A DNA stretch of 32,808 bases from Spirochaetaceae bacterium UBA6243 (GCA_002441395.1 DJVZ01000064.1:2452-35259), one strand, 5' to 3'; numbered from the stretch's first letter, positions 1 through 8,478 are shown. The notes: generated from the letters alone by a model not told the origin. Numbers and translations are program-made.

Positions 1-56
1 GAACCTGCGACCTCCGGGTTATGAGCCCGACGAGCTGCCAACTGCTCTACCCTGCG
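1..56 (-). tRNA. tRNA-fMet (CAT), 3' end cut off by window edge
   Basis: On the minus strand the sequence starts CGCAGGG (acceptor 5' half), TA at positions 8-9, a GAGC/GCTC D-stem, and an anticodon arm GGG-CTCATAA-CCC with anticodon CAT, followed by the start of the T-arm (GCAGGTTC). The three consecutive G:C pairs flanking the anticodon loop and the C at position 1 are hallmarks of bacterial initiator tRNA. The last part of the T-arm, the 3' acceptor strand and any encoded CCA lie before base 1, so they cannot be judged. Confidence 0.93.
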
Positions 57-67
57 GCGCGAGAATA

Positions 68-96
68 AATTTACAAAATATCGCAGAATATGTCAA
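68..96 (-). promoter_or_regulatory. Sigma70-type promoter for tRNA-fMet
   Basis: Minus strand: a perfect -35 TTGACA (91-96), a 17-bp spacer, and -10 TAAATT (68-73), placing transcription start a few bases before the tRNA 5' end at 56. The TGA inside the -35 box is also the stop codon of the upstream helicase gene, so the promoter overlaps the helicase 3' end. Confidence 0.7.
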
Positions 97-1475
97 GGTA
101 TGGAAGCATATTCTTTTGGATGCCTGCCAGAAGTGTGCCTCACAGACTTTTGGGGACTGCCATGGACTGATCTGCGGGTTGAGTCAGGTTTGGCCCGGTG
201 TGCAAAACTGTTGGTGGCATGTGTGGCCGGGGGCCGGTGCGAGGTCTTCTCGTGTGTTCTATTGTGCATTGTGGACCGCTGGTCGCGCATTCCATTCGAC
301 GCCGCGGCCGGTTCCTGCATCGTATCTGCCCGATCATCCATCGAATTCAGTATTTCCTTGTCTCCTAAAGAAACTATCTTTCGTTCAATCGGCTTGCCCA
401 CCAAGCGCTCGATAATTTTGAGCATTGAGCGGTCCTCGGGGGTTGTCAGGGTCAGGGCGATTCCGCTGTGCATCATGCGGCCGGTGCGACCTATGCGGTG
501 CGTATATGCCTCGGGGGTATCCGGCATGTCGAAGTTGATGACGTGGGAAATGCCTCTGATATCGAGGCCTCTTGCCGCGATATCGGTAGCGACCATTATG
601 CGCACCTTGCCGCTGCGGAATTTCTGCATGGCTTTGTCGCGCTGTGCCTGCGAAAGGTTGCCATGGAGCGAGGCCGCGAGGTGACCTTCTTCGGATAGCC
701 GGGTGGCGAGCTTTTGGGCGCGATGTTTGGTCCGCGCAAAAATGAGCGCCTGGCCGGTCGCGCTATCTTTCAGGATGACGGAGAGAACGGCATACTTGTC
801 GGCCTGCATGACGGGGTAGACGATGTGGTTGACGGTTTCGACCGGCTGGGAGTTGCTGATTTCGATTCGCACTGGTTCTTTCTGGAATTCGCGGGCAAGA
901 CCACGTATCTCCGTCGGAAGGGTTGCAGAGAACATGAGCGTTTGATGCTTTTCAGGAAGCGATCCGATAATTTTCCTGATCGAAGGGAGAAAGCCCATAT
1001 CGAACATCTGATCCGCTTCGTCGAGCACGAGTATCTCTATGTCCTTGAGGCTGATCGCATGCTGGCCCATAAGATCGAGGAGCCGGCCCGGGCATGCGAC
1101 AATAATTTCCGGCATATCGCGTTTCAAGGAACGGAGTTGCGCAGAAACAGAAACACCCCCATAAATCGAAAGCGCAAAAAGGCCTGTCTCCTTGCCAAGG
1201 GTTTCGAAGGCCTTGCGCGTTTGTTCGGCGAGCTCCCGGGTAGGAGACAAAATAAGTGCCCGAGCGGTACAGCGCTCGCCAGACAAGAGATGCTGGAGGA
1301 TTGGCAACGCAAATGCCGCCGTCTTCCCGGTCCCCGTCTGCGCGAGGCCAAGCAAATCTTTTCCTTCGAGAATCGGACCAATTGCCTGAGCCTGGATTGG
1401 AGTCGGCTCGGTATAGCCGGCGCGTTCGATAGCATTCATGAGAGAGCTATCAAATGAAAATGAGGAAAAATTCAA
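93..1475 (-). CDS. DEAD-box ATP-dependent RNA helicase (RhlE-like)
   Basis: A 460-residue superfamily 2 RNA helicase that unwinds or remodels structured RNA, probably in ribosome assembly or RNA decay. Motifs in order: Q-motif with TPIQ at 25-28, Walker A AQTGTGKT at 45-52, PTRELA at 78-83, DEAD at 152-155, SAT at 183-185, ARGLDI at 301-306 and HRIGRTGR at 326-333. The core ends near residue 380. A basic, low-complexity tail rich in R, H, S and T (about 395-460) resembles the RNA-binding tails of RhlE-type helicases. The start is a TTG preceded by AAAGGA at good spacing, and it keeps the aromatic residue upstream of the Q-motif. The next in-frame ATG is 12 residues on. The stop overlaps the tRNA-fMet promoter. 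The subfamily (RhlE versus CshA or DeaD) is not settled. Confidence 0.95.
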   Translation of the reverse strand: MNFSSFSFDSSLMNAIERAGYTEPTPIQAQAIGPILEGKDLLGLAQTGTGKTAAFALPILQHLLSGERCTARALILSPTRELAEQTRKAFETLGKETGLFALSIYGGVSVSAQLRSLKRDMPEIIVACPGRLLDLMGQHAISLKDIEILVLDEADQMFDMGFLPSIRKIIGSLPEKHQTLMFSATLPTEIRGLAREFQKEPVRIEISNSQPVETVNHIVYPVMQADKYAVLSVILKDSATGQALIFARTKHRAQKLATRLSEEGHLAASLHGNLSQAQRDKAMQKFRSGKVRIMVATDIAARGLDIRGISHVINFDMPDTPEAYTHRIGRTGRMMHSGIALTLTTPEDRSMLKIIERLVGKPIERKIVSLGDKEILNSMDDRADTMQEPAAASNGMRDQRSTMHNRTHEKTSHRPPATHATNSFAHRAKPDSTRRSVHGSPQKSVRHTSGRHPKEYASIP

Positions 1476-1527
1476 GAGAATTCCTTTATATTATTTGTTG
1501 AAAAGCATGAATCCTGATCAATCAAAG

Positions 1528-1644
1528 TCAGAGGTCATTCACAATGACCGCATAGAGGTTCGGAACGATGGCGCTCGACTGGATGAGCCGATTCATGTAG
1601 CGCAGATCGACGAATTTTTCATAGTGTATGCGAAAATAATCTTT
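1528..1644 (-). pseudogene. Possible C-terminal gene remnant (38 codons, no start)
   Basis: The gap between the zinc-ribbon gene and the helicase holds a minus-strand open frame of 38 codons after an in-frame TAA, ending in TGA. It has no suitable start codon at its head. Its translation (for example FVDLRYMNRLIQSSA, then IVPNLYAVIVNDL) has the composition of a real protein tail. I do not recognise the family. It may be the decayed end of a lost gene or chance. Confidence 0.2.
1533..1549. repeat. 17-bp perfect inverted repeat upstream of helicase
   Basis: GGTCATT-CAC-AATGACC: 7-bp arms with a 3-base centre, about 60 bp upstream of the helicase start. It could be an operator or a small hairpin in the helicase leader. 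It also lies inside the possible remnant reading frame, so it may have no function. Confidence 0.3.
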
Positions 1645-1653
1645 TTATTCAAT

Positions 1654-1673
1654 GGGGCTCGCGCTCAAGCCCC
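1654..1673 (-). terminator. Weak hairpin downstream of the zinc-ribbon gene
   Basis: On the minus strand an 8-bp stem (GGGGCTTG with CGAGCCCC, one G:T wobble) closes a four-base loop just after the stop codon of the gene ending at 1685. No clean U-tract follows, so termination would be inefficient or of another type. Confidence 0.28.
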
Positions 1674-1684
1674 GCTTTCAAATT

Positions 1685-2425
1685 CTACAAATGAAAAAGC
1701 CTTCTCAAATTAGTTATCTTAATAACACGATAATGCAAATAGAGCAAAAACGCCGCGATAGGCAAAAGCGCAATTGCGCAGACGGGTGCCCACTCTAAAA
1801 CCACGGCACCCCTCGAAAACAAGTCGATAAATACCTCCAGTCCGATGCAGAGGGCAACTATCGCGACAAGCACGCAGGCAATCAGGTTCAACCCTTTTTG
1901 TCGGCTTTTGCCAATTACGAGGGAAACCGCTCCTGTGAGCGATTCGACGAGCACGGCGATGGGTACGGCAAGACCGAGCGCCCACCGGGGGCTTTTTGAA
2001 ATAAATCCAAGCACCATGAGGAAAACCGGAGGTGCAAGGACACTCAGCAGCACCCTGAACACAGGCATTTTTCTCAGTACAAGAAAAGAGGTGGCCTCAA
2101 CCCATACAAGCAAAATTGAAACAATGGGATAGAGCGACCATGAAAATTGCCTCGATTCAAAGAGATTGACCGCGCCCAGCACAAGAATCGCTATGCAAAA
2201 TGCAACCGAAAGCACTTCCCACACAATGGTTCGCTTTTCAGCGCCGCTGAACTCTTCTTCGGCATCTTTCAACATGAAACGCAGATCGGAAAACTTCTCT
2301 GAAGTTGGTTCTGCGCATGACTTTTCTGAGTCCGGACCGGTGCCCGCTCTAGGATTTCGGGCACCGCAAAGCGGACATTGTGGTGCATCGCCTATTTCGG
2401 CACCGCAATCAGGGCAGTATGACAT
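1685..2425 (-). CDS. Zinc-ribbon six-TM membrane protein (DUF6320-like)
   Basis: 246 residues. The N-terminus carries a CPDC...CPLC zinc ribbon (Cys 4, 7, 17, 20), followed by a charged stretch and six hydrophobic segments that fill the rest of the protein. I chose the ATG at 2425 because a strong AAGGAGGG Shine-Dalgarno sits just before it and the zinc ribbon begins immediately. Longer frames would run inside the upstream gene. The start overlaps the end of the upstream acetyltransferase-like gene by 17 bases, which indicates translational coupling. The combination of zinc ribbon plus TM bundle next to an alcohol-acetyltransferase-fold protein recalls DUF6320 proteins. That family name is from memory and tentative. 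Molecular function unknown. Confidence 0.8.
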   Translation of the reverse strand: MSYCPDCGAEIGDAPQCPLCGARNPRAGTGPDSEKSCAEPTSEKFSDLRFMLKDAEEEFSGAEKRTIVWEVLSVAFCIAILVLGAVNLFESRQFSWSLYPIVSILLVWVEATSFLVLRKMPVFRVLLSVLAPPVFLMVLGFISKSPRWALGLAVPIAVLVESLTGAVSLVIGKSRQKGLNLIACVLVAIVALCIGLEVFIDLFSRGAVVLEWAPVCAIALLPIAAFLLYLHYRVIKITNLRRLFHL

Positions 2426-3785
2426 GAGTTCCCTCCTTGGCATGATCGAGTCGGCATGAGACGCTGACATGCAGCCCCAGATTCCGCAGACGCCGGAAGA
2501 AAAGGCGCTCAAGATCGCGCGACTGTGCCAGGCTTCCAAAATCGATAACCAGTTTGTCTCCCCAGCTCACCATCGAAGCATTGGTCATAGTCGTCAGGCT
2601 GGGAGCAGGAATAAATCCAAACGTATGAATATGAGGGACAAATCCCGGAGGCATCTTCACCGGGCCTAAATTCGAGATAAAGCCCGAAAGCATCGATTCA
2701 CCGAATCTGGCAAAAAATATCCGCGCAAAAACATCTTTGATCCATAAAGGCACGATGCGTACCACAAGTCTCCTGGCGCTCCCTGCGTTGCGGCTCAAAT
2801 GTTTCTCGATGCTCATACGGTCGTATTCGAGTTTCATCTGATGGTGTGTGCGCCTGACGAGCTCTTCAAAGCCGCGCATGCCAAGCCGCATATCTTCACT
2901 TATGAGTATAAAAAGCGAAAAATTGCGGAAGGTGCGCGAGGGAAACAGCACGCGCAGATTGATCGGGACTTCCACCGCGACAAGTGGAGCGCGTGGATGC
3001 GGTTTTGTCTCGTGCCAAATCTGCTGGAGCGCATCGAGATAGACAGCGACCATCAGTTCGGTAAGACTGACATTGCGCCGCTTGGCCTCTGCAAGCACTT
3101 CAGCAGTCGACAAAGTCCCGCATATCACTCGATATTGGCCCCTGGGCAGGGCTTTTGAATGGAGATGGAAGGCCTTGAGCCCTCTTTCAGGAAATGGCAA
3201 TCCTTCAGGGAAATAGCGCTGATAGGCATCTTCGAATTCTTCCTGAACTGTGCTCTCTGAAGCGAGAATACCGCTCCATTCGCCTTCCTTAAGCCGTGCT
3301 TCGGGGTCTACCCCTTTCAGCAAAAAGTAATTGGCGAGAAGCGTCCTGAAAAAGGACAGGCCGCCTGTGCCATCGGTCATGGCGTGCGAAAATTCCGCCG
3401 CGATGCGGTTTTGTTCACAGCGAACGCGAAACATGGGCGTGCCGCGCCTGTTTATATTCCAGTTCTGGCAGGGGCTTGGCGAATCCGAATAGATAGGAGG
3501 CAGTGTATTGCAAGGCTCGAAGTAATACCAGAAAAATCCTCTCCGGAGGGTTACGTTGAAGTACGGCATGCGCTGCACAGTCAGATCGAGCGCGCCTTTT
3601 ATCGCCTCAAGATCGATGGGACCATCGAGCTCTGCCTCAAACCTGAAAAGGCTTGTCATAATTCCATTCGCGACGGCAGGCATTATGCTCGCGGCATTGT
3701 CGAGGGCATACCATTCACCTGCTTCATCTTCCCTTCGGGTATGGACAAATCGCTGTTCGTGAGCTTCCCGGTGATCTTGGCGCAT
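2409..3785 (-). CDS. Condensation/alcohol-acetyltransferase-fold protein
   Basis: 458 residues with the chloramphenicol-acetyltransferase-like fold signature HxxxDG (HAMTDG, 134-139), the catalytic histidine motif of NRPS condensation domains, Pap-type acyltransferases and alcohol acetyltransferases. The N-terminal WYALDNAAS stretch followed by an LF.F..EL..P.D segment is typical of the stand-alone acetyltransferase-like group. No carrier-protein or adenylation domain is present here or nearby, so it is not part of a peptide synthetase. It is the middle gene of a three-gene unit: 6 bases after the DUF554 gene and overlapping the zinc-ribbon gene by 17. Transfer of an acyl group onto a lipid or alcohol at the membrane is plausible from the neighbours but unproven. 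Confidence 0.78.
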   Translation of the reverse strand: MRQDHREAHEQRFVHTRREDEAGEWYALDNAASIMPAVANGIMTSLFRFEAELDGPIDLEAIKGALDLTVQRMPYFNVTLRRGFFWYYFEPCNTLPPIYSDSPSPCQNWNINRRGTPMFRVRCEQNRIAAEFSHAMTDGTGGLSFFRTLLANYFLLKGVDPEARLKEGEWSGILASESTVQEEFEDAYQRYFPEGLPFPERGLKAFHLHSKALPRGQYRVICGTLSTAEVLAEAKRRNVSLTELMVAVYLDALQQIWHETKPHPRAPLVAVEVPINLRVLFPSRTFRNFSLFILISEDMRLGMRGFEELVRRTHHQMKLEYDRMSIEKHLSRNAGSARRLVVRIVPLWIKDVFARIFFARFGESMLSGFISNLGPVKMPPGFVPHIHTFGFIPAPSLTTMTNASMVSWGDKLVIDFGSLAQSRDLERLFFRRLRNLGLHVSVSCRLDHAKEGTHVILP

Positions 3786-3791
3786 GCCTTA

Positions 3792-4487
3792 TTATAAGAA
3801 CGAAAGAAACGGCATTACAAGGACAAGCACGACAATGACGAGAATCGACGGCAGGAAATTTCCGGTTTTAAAGTTCTTTATCTCCAGAAGCCCCAAGGCG
3901 ATCATAATGATGAGCGCGCCGCCAATCGCGGTGAGTTCGGCCAGCATAAGGTCGCTCACATAGGGTTTGATGTACACAGAGAGCAGAGTAAGAGCCCCCT
4001 GATACACAAACACCGAAAGCGCCGAAAATGCCACGCCGATGCCCATCGCGCTTGCAAAGATAATCGATACAAATCCGTCGAGAACAGTTTTTGTGAAAAT
4101 GAGCGAATAATCGCCCTCGGTTCCAGCCTTGAACGAACCTAAGATCGCCATTGCGCCCGTACAGAATAAAATCGAACCATTCAGGAAACCGGCCGCGAAG
4201 GCGCCTTCGGATTTGCTCGCGAAACGCGCTTTGAGCCGCTCTCCCAGGCGTTCGATGCCGCCTTCAATATCGAGCATGGTTCCCACAAGCCCGCCTATCA
4301 TCAGGGCAAGCGCGAACGCGAGAATGTGTGTCGTCTTAAGCGCCATTTGAATGCCGATAGTAAGCGACGTCATCCCTGCCGCCGTGAACACTACCTTGCG
4401 ATATTCGTCTTTGATGCCCTTGCGGATAAGAAGCCCGATAAGTGAGCCAAGGATGATGGCTGCCGCGTTGATGACTGTTGCGATCAT
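3792..4487 (-). CDS. DUF554 family membrane protein (YdfK-like)
   Basis: 231 residues, almost entirely hydrophobic, with about seven membrane segments. It matches DUF554 along its length: an N-terminal IATVINAAAIILGSLIG, a central GFLNGSILFCTGAMAILGS, and a C-terminal IGGALIIMIALGLLEIK. DUF554 proteins are about 220-240 residues and are inner-membrane proteins suspected to transport a small solute. No substrate is established. First gene of the unit leading into the acetyltransferase-like and zinc-ribbon genes (6-base gap). The ATG at 4487 lies 18 bases after a predicted transcription start. Confidence 0.9.
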   Translation of the reverse strand: MIATVINAAAIILGSLIGLLIRKGIKDEYRKVVFTAAGMTSLTIGIQMALKTTHILAFALALMIGGLVGTMLDIEGGIERLGERLKARFASKSEGAFAAGFLNGSILFCTGAMAILGSFKAGTEGDYSLIFTKTVLDGFVSIIFASAMGIGVAFSALSVFVYQGALTLLSVYIKPYVSDLMLAELTAIGGALIIMIALGLLEIKNFKTGNFLPSILVIVVLVLVMPFLSFL

Positions 4488-4495
4488 GGTTCGTC

Positions 4496-4524
4496 TTGAC
4501 CTCGTTGGGCGAGTATAGCATAAT
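4496..4524 (+). promoter_or_regulatory. Sigma70-type promoter for the small lipoprotein
   Basis: TTGACC (4496-4501), a 17-bp spacer and CATAAT (4519-4524), followed by GAGGAA and the ATG at 4546. The two divergent promoters here occupy the same 30 bp, so polymerase binding at one should exclude the other. Confidence 0.65.
4512..4520 (-). promoter_or_regulatory. Extended -10 promoter for the DUF554 operon
   Basis: Minus strand: TGC followed by TATACT (4512-4517), an extended -10 element with no convincing -35. It lies 25 bases upstream of the DUF554 start and interleaves with the promoter of the divergent lipoprotein gene. Confidence 0.45.
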
Positions 4525-4545
4525 CCTTTCTCGTGAGGAAATCAT

Positions 4546-4944
4546 ATGCGTAGAAGCCTTATTCGTGTTGTTGCATTGCTGATGTTCATATTTGTCTCTG
4601 TGTTGTTCTTTTCATGCGCCTCATCGCCGGCACCGGTTCCCCAGGACGCAAGCGCGCAGAAGATCATACAGCTCGCGCAGGAGCGATACGACGCATATGA
4701 TCTTAACGGCGCAAGTTATTATTATCAGGTGTTGCTCGACCGCTATGGCAGCGATCCGAATTACATGCTGAATGCCAAATACGAAATGGCTTTCATCGAG
4801 TATAAGAAAGGCCACAAAGACCAGGCGGTCGCCGCATTCAAAGAGATTGTCGCGCGCTACGATGCGCCGGACGCTTCGAGTCTGTCCCCAACGTGGAAGG
4901 TGCTCTCCGAGAAAATGATCGCCGAGCTGACAGGAACAAAGTAA
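4546..4944 (+). CDS. Small TPR-like lipoprotein
   Basis: 132 residues. An N-terminal hydrophobic signal ends in LFFSC, a spirochaete-type lipobox, with the lipidated Cys at about residue 24. The mature part is a pair of helical repeats (AQERYDAYDLNGASYYYQVL, then MAFIEYKKGHKDQAVAAFKE) typical of tetratricopeptide or BamD/YbgF-like proteins. Such proteins are membrane-anchored protein-protein adaptors in the periplasm. This one is too short to assign to a named complex. Start supported by GAGGAA 5-6 bases upstream. It stands alone between a divergent and a convergent gene. Confidence 0.85.
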   Translation: MRRSLIRVVALLMFIFVSVLFFSCASSPAPVPQDASAQKIIQLAQERYDAYDLNGASYYYQVLLDRYGSDPNYMLNAKYEMAFIEYKKGHKDQAVAAFKEIVARYDAPDASSLSPTWKVLSEKMIAELTGTK

Positions 4945-5015
4945 ACTGCGCCCAAGCGACTCGCATGCGCCATGCACGACGGCGCGCGCCGCAAAAAAGT
5001 AGCTATACTCCTAGT

Positions 5016-6995
5016 CTATGTCACCTCTCCTGCCAACGATTCCGCGATTTCAAGCCATTCCTGATTGAGACACTCGGCCTCCTGATCGAGCGTTTCCAGG
5101 TCAGCGAGGATGCGCCGGGTTTTTTCTCCGTTGATGTAGGTGTTCGGGTGCGCCAGTTCTTCCTGGAGTCTGGCTTTTCCCACAGCTATTGCCTCGATGC
5201 GCGCGGATATTTCTTCTTCGCGGCGTTTAAGCCTGCGCACCTGGGCTTTACGCGCTTTTTCTTGTCCCCAGTCTCGAGTCACTGAGGGCTGGTCGGAGTT
5301 CTGGACGGCGGCGGTCGCGGGCGCTCCGCTCTCGCGATTTTTATTTGGGTCTGGATGCTCCGGCTGTGTCTCGGCACTGCTCTCCTGGACTTTTTTTTCG
5401 AGATAATAAGCATAATTTCCGTGATAGAGGCGCGGAGGAAGACCACACGACAGTTCAAGCACCCGGTCCGCGAGCTCATCGAGAAACTGGCGGTCGTGCG
5501 AGACGAAAATCACCGTACCTTCGTACTTCCTCAGCGCCTCGAGCAGAATATCCTTGCTCGTCAGGTCCAGGTGGTTCGTCGGCTCGTCGAGCACAAGCAG
5601 GTTCGAGGGTTTTAAGAGCAGCTTCAGCAGGGCGAGGCGCGAACGCTCTCCTCCTGAAAGCACCGAGATTGGTTTCTCGATATCGTCGTCACGGAAGAGA
5701 AAGGCTCCCAACAGATTGCGCAGTTTGGGAAGCATCTCAAAGGGACACACGGACTCCGCCTCTTCCTCGACGGTCGAACCCGACTCCATGAGCTCGGCGG
5801 ATTCCTGGGAAAAATAGCCTATGAGCATATTGGCGCCGAGGGTCATCTCGCCCTCGAACGACGATTCGGCCCCCGCAATGATGCGCATGAGGGTCGACTT
5901 TCCCGCGCCGTTGGGCCCCACGAACGCCAGCTTTTGTCCCCGCTCCACCTCAAGCGAGAATCTCCCGATGACCTGCATGGAACCATAGGCTTTTGTGAGG
6001 TCGCGTATCCGCACCGCAATCTGGCCGGACCTGGGCGCGGGCGGAAAGGCGAAGTGGATGCGCTTCATGCCTTCGGGAATTTCGATAGGTGTAATCTTTT
6101 CGAGCATTTTTATGCGGCTCTGGACCTGCGGCGCTTTCGACTCCTTGTACCGGAATCGGCGGATGAATTCCTCTATCCGCTGAATCTCTTCCTGCTGGCG
6201 CTCCCATGCTTCGAAGAGCGCCGCGAGCTCCTGCGAGCGGCGGACCTCGTACTGACTGTAGGTGCCTGCATAGCGCGTGAGGGTGCCATTGAAAAGCTCA
6301 TAGACTTCCCGCACCGTGACGTCGAGGAAATACCGGTCGTGCGAGACAACGAGGACGGCGCCGCGGTAATCCCTTAAGAAATTTTCAAGCCAGGTTCGCG
6401 CTTCCAGGTCGAGATAGTTGGTCGGCTCGTCGAGCAGCATGATGTCGGGGTCCTCAAGCAAAACCTTCGCGAGCGCCAGTCGCATCTGCCATCCACCCGA
6501 GAGTTCCGAGGCGGGGCGCTCAAAGTCGCCTGTCTTGAAATCGAGGCCCCTGAGCACCTCGGCAATTCTTTCCTCACGCCGCCAATAGTTTGCATCTTCG
6601 AGGGTCTCGCCTATCTCATGGTGCTGCTCGAGGAGCCGCGCTGTCTCCTTTTCGCTCAAATGTTCCGATTCGAGGGCGCGGCCTATTTTTTCCTGCTCGT
6701 CCAGCAGCCCGAGGTAATAAGAAAAGGCCTGCTCCGCGATGTCGTGGACCCTGCCCTCCTCGAACCGGATGCCAGTCTGGGGAAGGTAGACGACGCGGGC
6801 GCCCTTGGTGGTGATCACCTCTCCGGAGTCTTGCTTGACGATCCCCGCAGCAATCTTCATGAGCGTCGATTTGCCGGCGCCATTCGGCCCGGCCAGGGCC
6901 GCGCGGGAGCCGTCCTGCAGATTGAGCGTCGCATTACGGATGAGATCGCGGGCCCCAAATGAAAGCGAAATCCCGCCAAGCTGAATAAATGACAT
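5016..6995 (-). CDS. ABC-F family ATPase (ribosome-associated)
   Basis: 659 residues with two fused ABC ATPase domains and no membrane segment. First domain: Walker A GPNGAGKST 36-44, signature LSGGW 165-169, Walker B LLDEPTN 187-193. Second: Walker A 360-368, signature LSGGE 446-450, Walker B LVLDEPTN near 467-474. The intervening linker (about 245-310) is rich in charged helices as expected for the P-site tRNA interaction motif. A C-terminal coiled coil (about 585-655) resembles Uup/YdiF types. ABC-F proteins bind the ribosomal E site and relieve stalling or antibiotic inhibition. Which role applies here cannot be told from sequence. The ATG follows the stop of the SH3-lipoprotein gene by one base, so the two are co-transcribed. 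Confidence 0.95.
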   Translation of the reverse strand: MSFIQLGGISLSFGARDLIRNATLNLQDGSRAALAGPNGAGKSTLMKIAAGIVKQDSGEVITTKGARVVYLPQTGIRFEEGRVHDIAEQAFSYYLGLLDEQEKIGRALESEHLSEKETARLLEQHHEIGETLEDANYWRREERIAEVLRGLDFKTGDFERPASELSGGWQMRLALAKVLLEDPDIMLLDEPTNYLDLEARTWLENFLRDYRGAVLVVSHDRYFLDVTVREVYELFNGTLTRYAGTYSQYEVRRSQELAALFEAWERQQEEIQRIEEFIRRFRYKESKAPQVQSRIKMLEKITPIEIPEGMKRIHFAFPPAPRSGQIAVRIRDLTKAYGSMQVIGRFSLEVERGQKLAFVGPNGAGKSTLMRIIAGAESSFEGEMTLGANMLIGYFSQESAELMESGSTVEEEAESVCPFEMLPKLRNLLGAFLFRDDDIEKPISVLSGGERSRLALLKLLLKPSNLLVLDEPTNHLDLTSKDILLEALRKYEGTVIFVSHDRQFLDELADRVLELSCGLPPRLYHGNYAYYLEKKVQESSAETQPEHPDPNKNRESGAPATAAVQNSDQPSVTRDWGQEKARKAQVRRLKRREEEISARIEAIAVGKARLQEELAHPNTYINGEKTRRILADLETLDQEAECLNQEWLEIAESLAGEVT

Positions 6996-6996
6996 T

Positions 6997-8469
6997 CTAT
7001 TTCACCACAAGATAATAATTTACAGAGGAGAATCGTGTATCGAGGCTCTCAGTAGTTCCGCGCAATGTCACCGAGTCGGCTTTTGCGATCACAAGCTGAC
7101 CGTTCTCAAACCGATAGACAAAGTCCTGCCTGTCGGGATTGTCTCCCACGAGCAGGGAAAATCCGCCCATCCACGCGGAGGAAATCGCGGTGCCTAAATG
7201 AAGCCCGAACCGGATTTCGCCTTTGATGACATTGTCTCGCGCTTCGGCGGGAATTTCCGGGGCAAAGCCCGCCGGGAGCTGGTCGGTATGACTCCACTCG
7301 AAGGTGCCCTTGAGATCGACGCTGAGGATACCCGCGGTATCCGAAAGGAAGCTGATGGTCGATTCCCCATTCGACTGCAACTGCGAGCTTCGCTGGAAAA
7401 AGGCCTTCAATTCCGATTCGCGCCTCGAGTTTTCCCCTGCGAGCAGAACAGGTATCGACGCGTCGAGCTGCACAAACCGTGCCGCCTGCCCCCCCTGTGA
7501 CCAGCCTTCATCGGCCAGAACCTGATCGGTACCGCTCCAGTCGGCGACAATTGTCGATTCATTTTCGAACCGGATGCGCAGTTTGGACTTTTCGAAGACA
7601 AGCCAATCGCCCGACTGACTCACTGAAGTAAAACTGAAAGCACCTGAATATCCAGGCAATTCGATGCGGACCTGCGAATTCTTGGCATCGGCGAAGAGGC
7701 CATATCGAAGGATGAAGAGGTCGGGATCTATGGTGCTGTCATCGACCATGATCTGGTAATACGCCGGGCGCCAGGGCTTTGCATAGATGATGTCGAGCAG
7801 AGAAGCGCTTGGCGCGGGCGAAGAGGCGATGACGGGCGCCGCCGTGCCTTCTTTTTCCTCATAGAGGACCATCGTGTTGCTGAAGACATAGCCGCGCGTG
7901 CCATCGATGGCCTGCACAAAGTACCACTCCCCCGGGAGTGCTTTTCCGCCGGTGAACACCGCTTCGCCGTCGGCCACGCTTAAAACCTTCACTGATTCGC
8001 CGAGCCTCAGGCGGTACACGCGCCGCGCATTTACGCTCGGTTTCTCCCGGATGGGAAGACCATCGCGCCCCGCTGAAAGATACAGCGCGGCATAGGGTGC
8101 AAATTCCCGGGCCCGCGTTTCGGCGGCACTCTTGGATGAGAAGAACTCGAGTGAAGGGAAAGGAACTTCGATCTTCGTCTTGTTGTCATCGGGCAGGCCA
8201 ATCACATAGCTTTTACTGATATTCGACTTCAGGTAAATCGGAACGACAGCCCCCCCCTTCACCGCAGTGCCCTTGACGGACCAAAGCACCATGCCCCAGC
8301 CCTCCCGTCTCGCGCAGCCAGAAAGCAACACAGAAAACAGTATCACAATAAGGCCCGCAACGAGAAAAAGCTTTGCCGCGGCCCCTTTCTTTCTTCCTGT
8401 CGTTGAGTCCATACACGGCCAGTGTACAATGCAAGCCTCTTTCTGGCTAGTGATTTTCAGGTTTTTCAC
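6997..8469 (-). CDS. SH3-domain lipoprotein
   Basis: 490 residues if the GTG at 8469 is used, or 471 from the ATG at 8412. Neither start has a clear Shine-Dalgarno. The ATG removes 19 residues that precede a normal signal peptide (basic RKKGAAAK, hydrophobic core, LLSGC lipobox with Cys 52 of the long form), so it may be the true start. A bacterial SH3 domain spans about 105-185 (GLPIREKPSVNARRVYRLRL, then GEWYFVQ and GYVFSNT). The C-terminal 250 residues are beta-rich and I do not recognise them. Likely a periplasmic or outer-envelope lipoprotein binding peptidoglycan or a protein ligand. First gene of the unit with the ABC-F ATPase. Confidence 0.8.
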   Translation of the reverse strand: MKNLKITSQKEACIVHWPCMDSTTGRKKGAAAKLFLVAGLIVILFSVLLSGCARREGWGMVLWSVKGTAVKGGAVVPIYLKSNISKSYVIGLPDDNKTKIEVPFPSLEFFSSKSAAETRAREFAPYAALYLSAGRDGLPIREKPSVNARRVYRLRLGESVKVLSVADGEAVFTGGKALPGEWYFVQAIDGTRGYVFSNTMVLYEEKEGTAAPVIASSPAPSASLLDIIYAKPWRPAYYQIMVDDSTIDPDLFILRYGLFADAKNSQVRIELPGYSGAFSFTSVSQSGDWLVFEKSKLRIRFENESTIVADWSGTDQVLADEGWSQGGQAARFVQLDASIPVLLAGENSRRESELKAFFQRSSQLQSNGESTISFLSDTAGILSVDLKGTFEWSHTDQLPAGFAPEIPAEARDNVIKGEIRFGLHLGTAISSAWMGGFSLLVGDNPDRQDFVYRFENGQLVIAKADSVTLRGTTESLDTRFSSVNYYLVVK

Positions 8470-8478
8470 AAGTTGGTG

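Noticed and set aside
714..1457. A 247-codon plus-strand open frame opposite the helicase
   Set aside because: It is antisense to a full-length DEAD-box protein with every motif in place. Its translation has no recognisable domain and no ribosome-binding site.
2409..3785. Nonribosomal peptide synthetase fragment
   Set aside because: The HxxxDG motif is present, but there are no adenylation or carrier domains and the protein is complete on its own, matching stand-alone acetyltransferase-fold proteins.
4960..5000. CGGCGCGCGCCG palindrome followed by an A-run as a terminator between convergent genes
   Set aside because: The homopolymer is on the wrong side for both converging transcripts: A after the stem on the plus strand, T before it on the minus strand.
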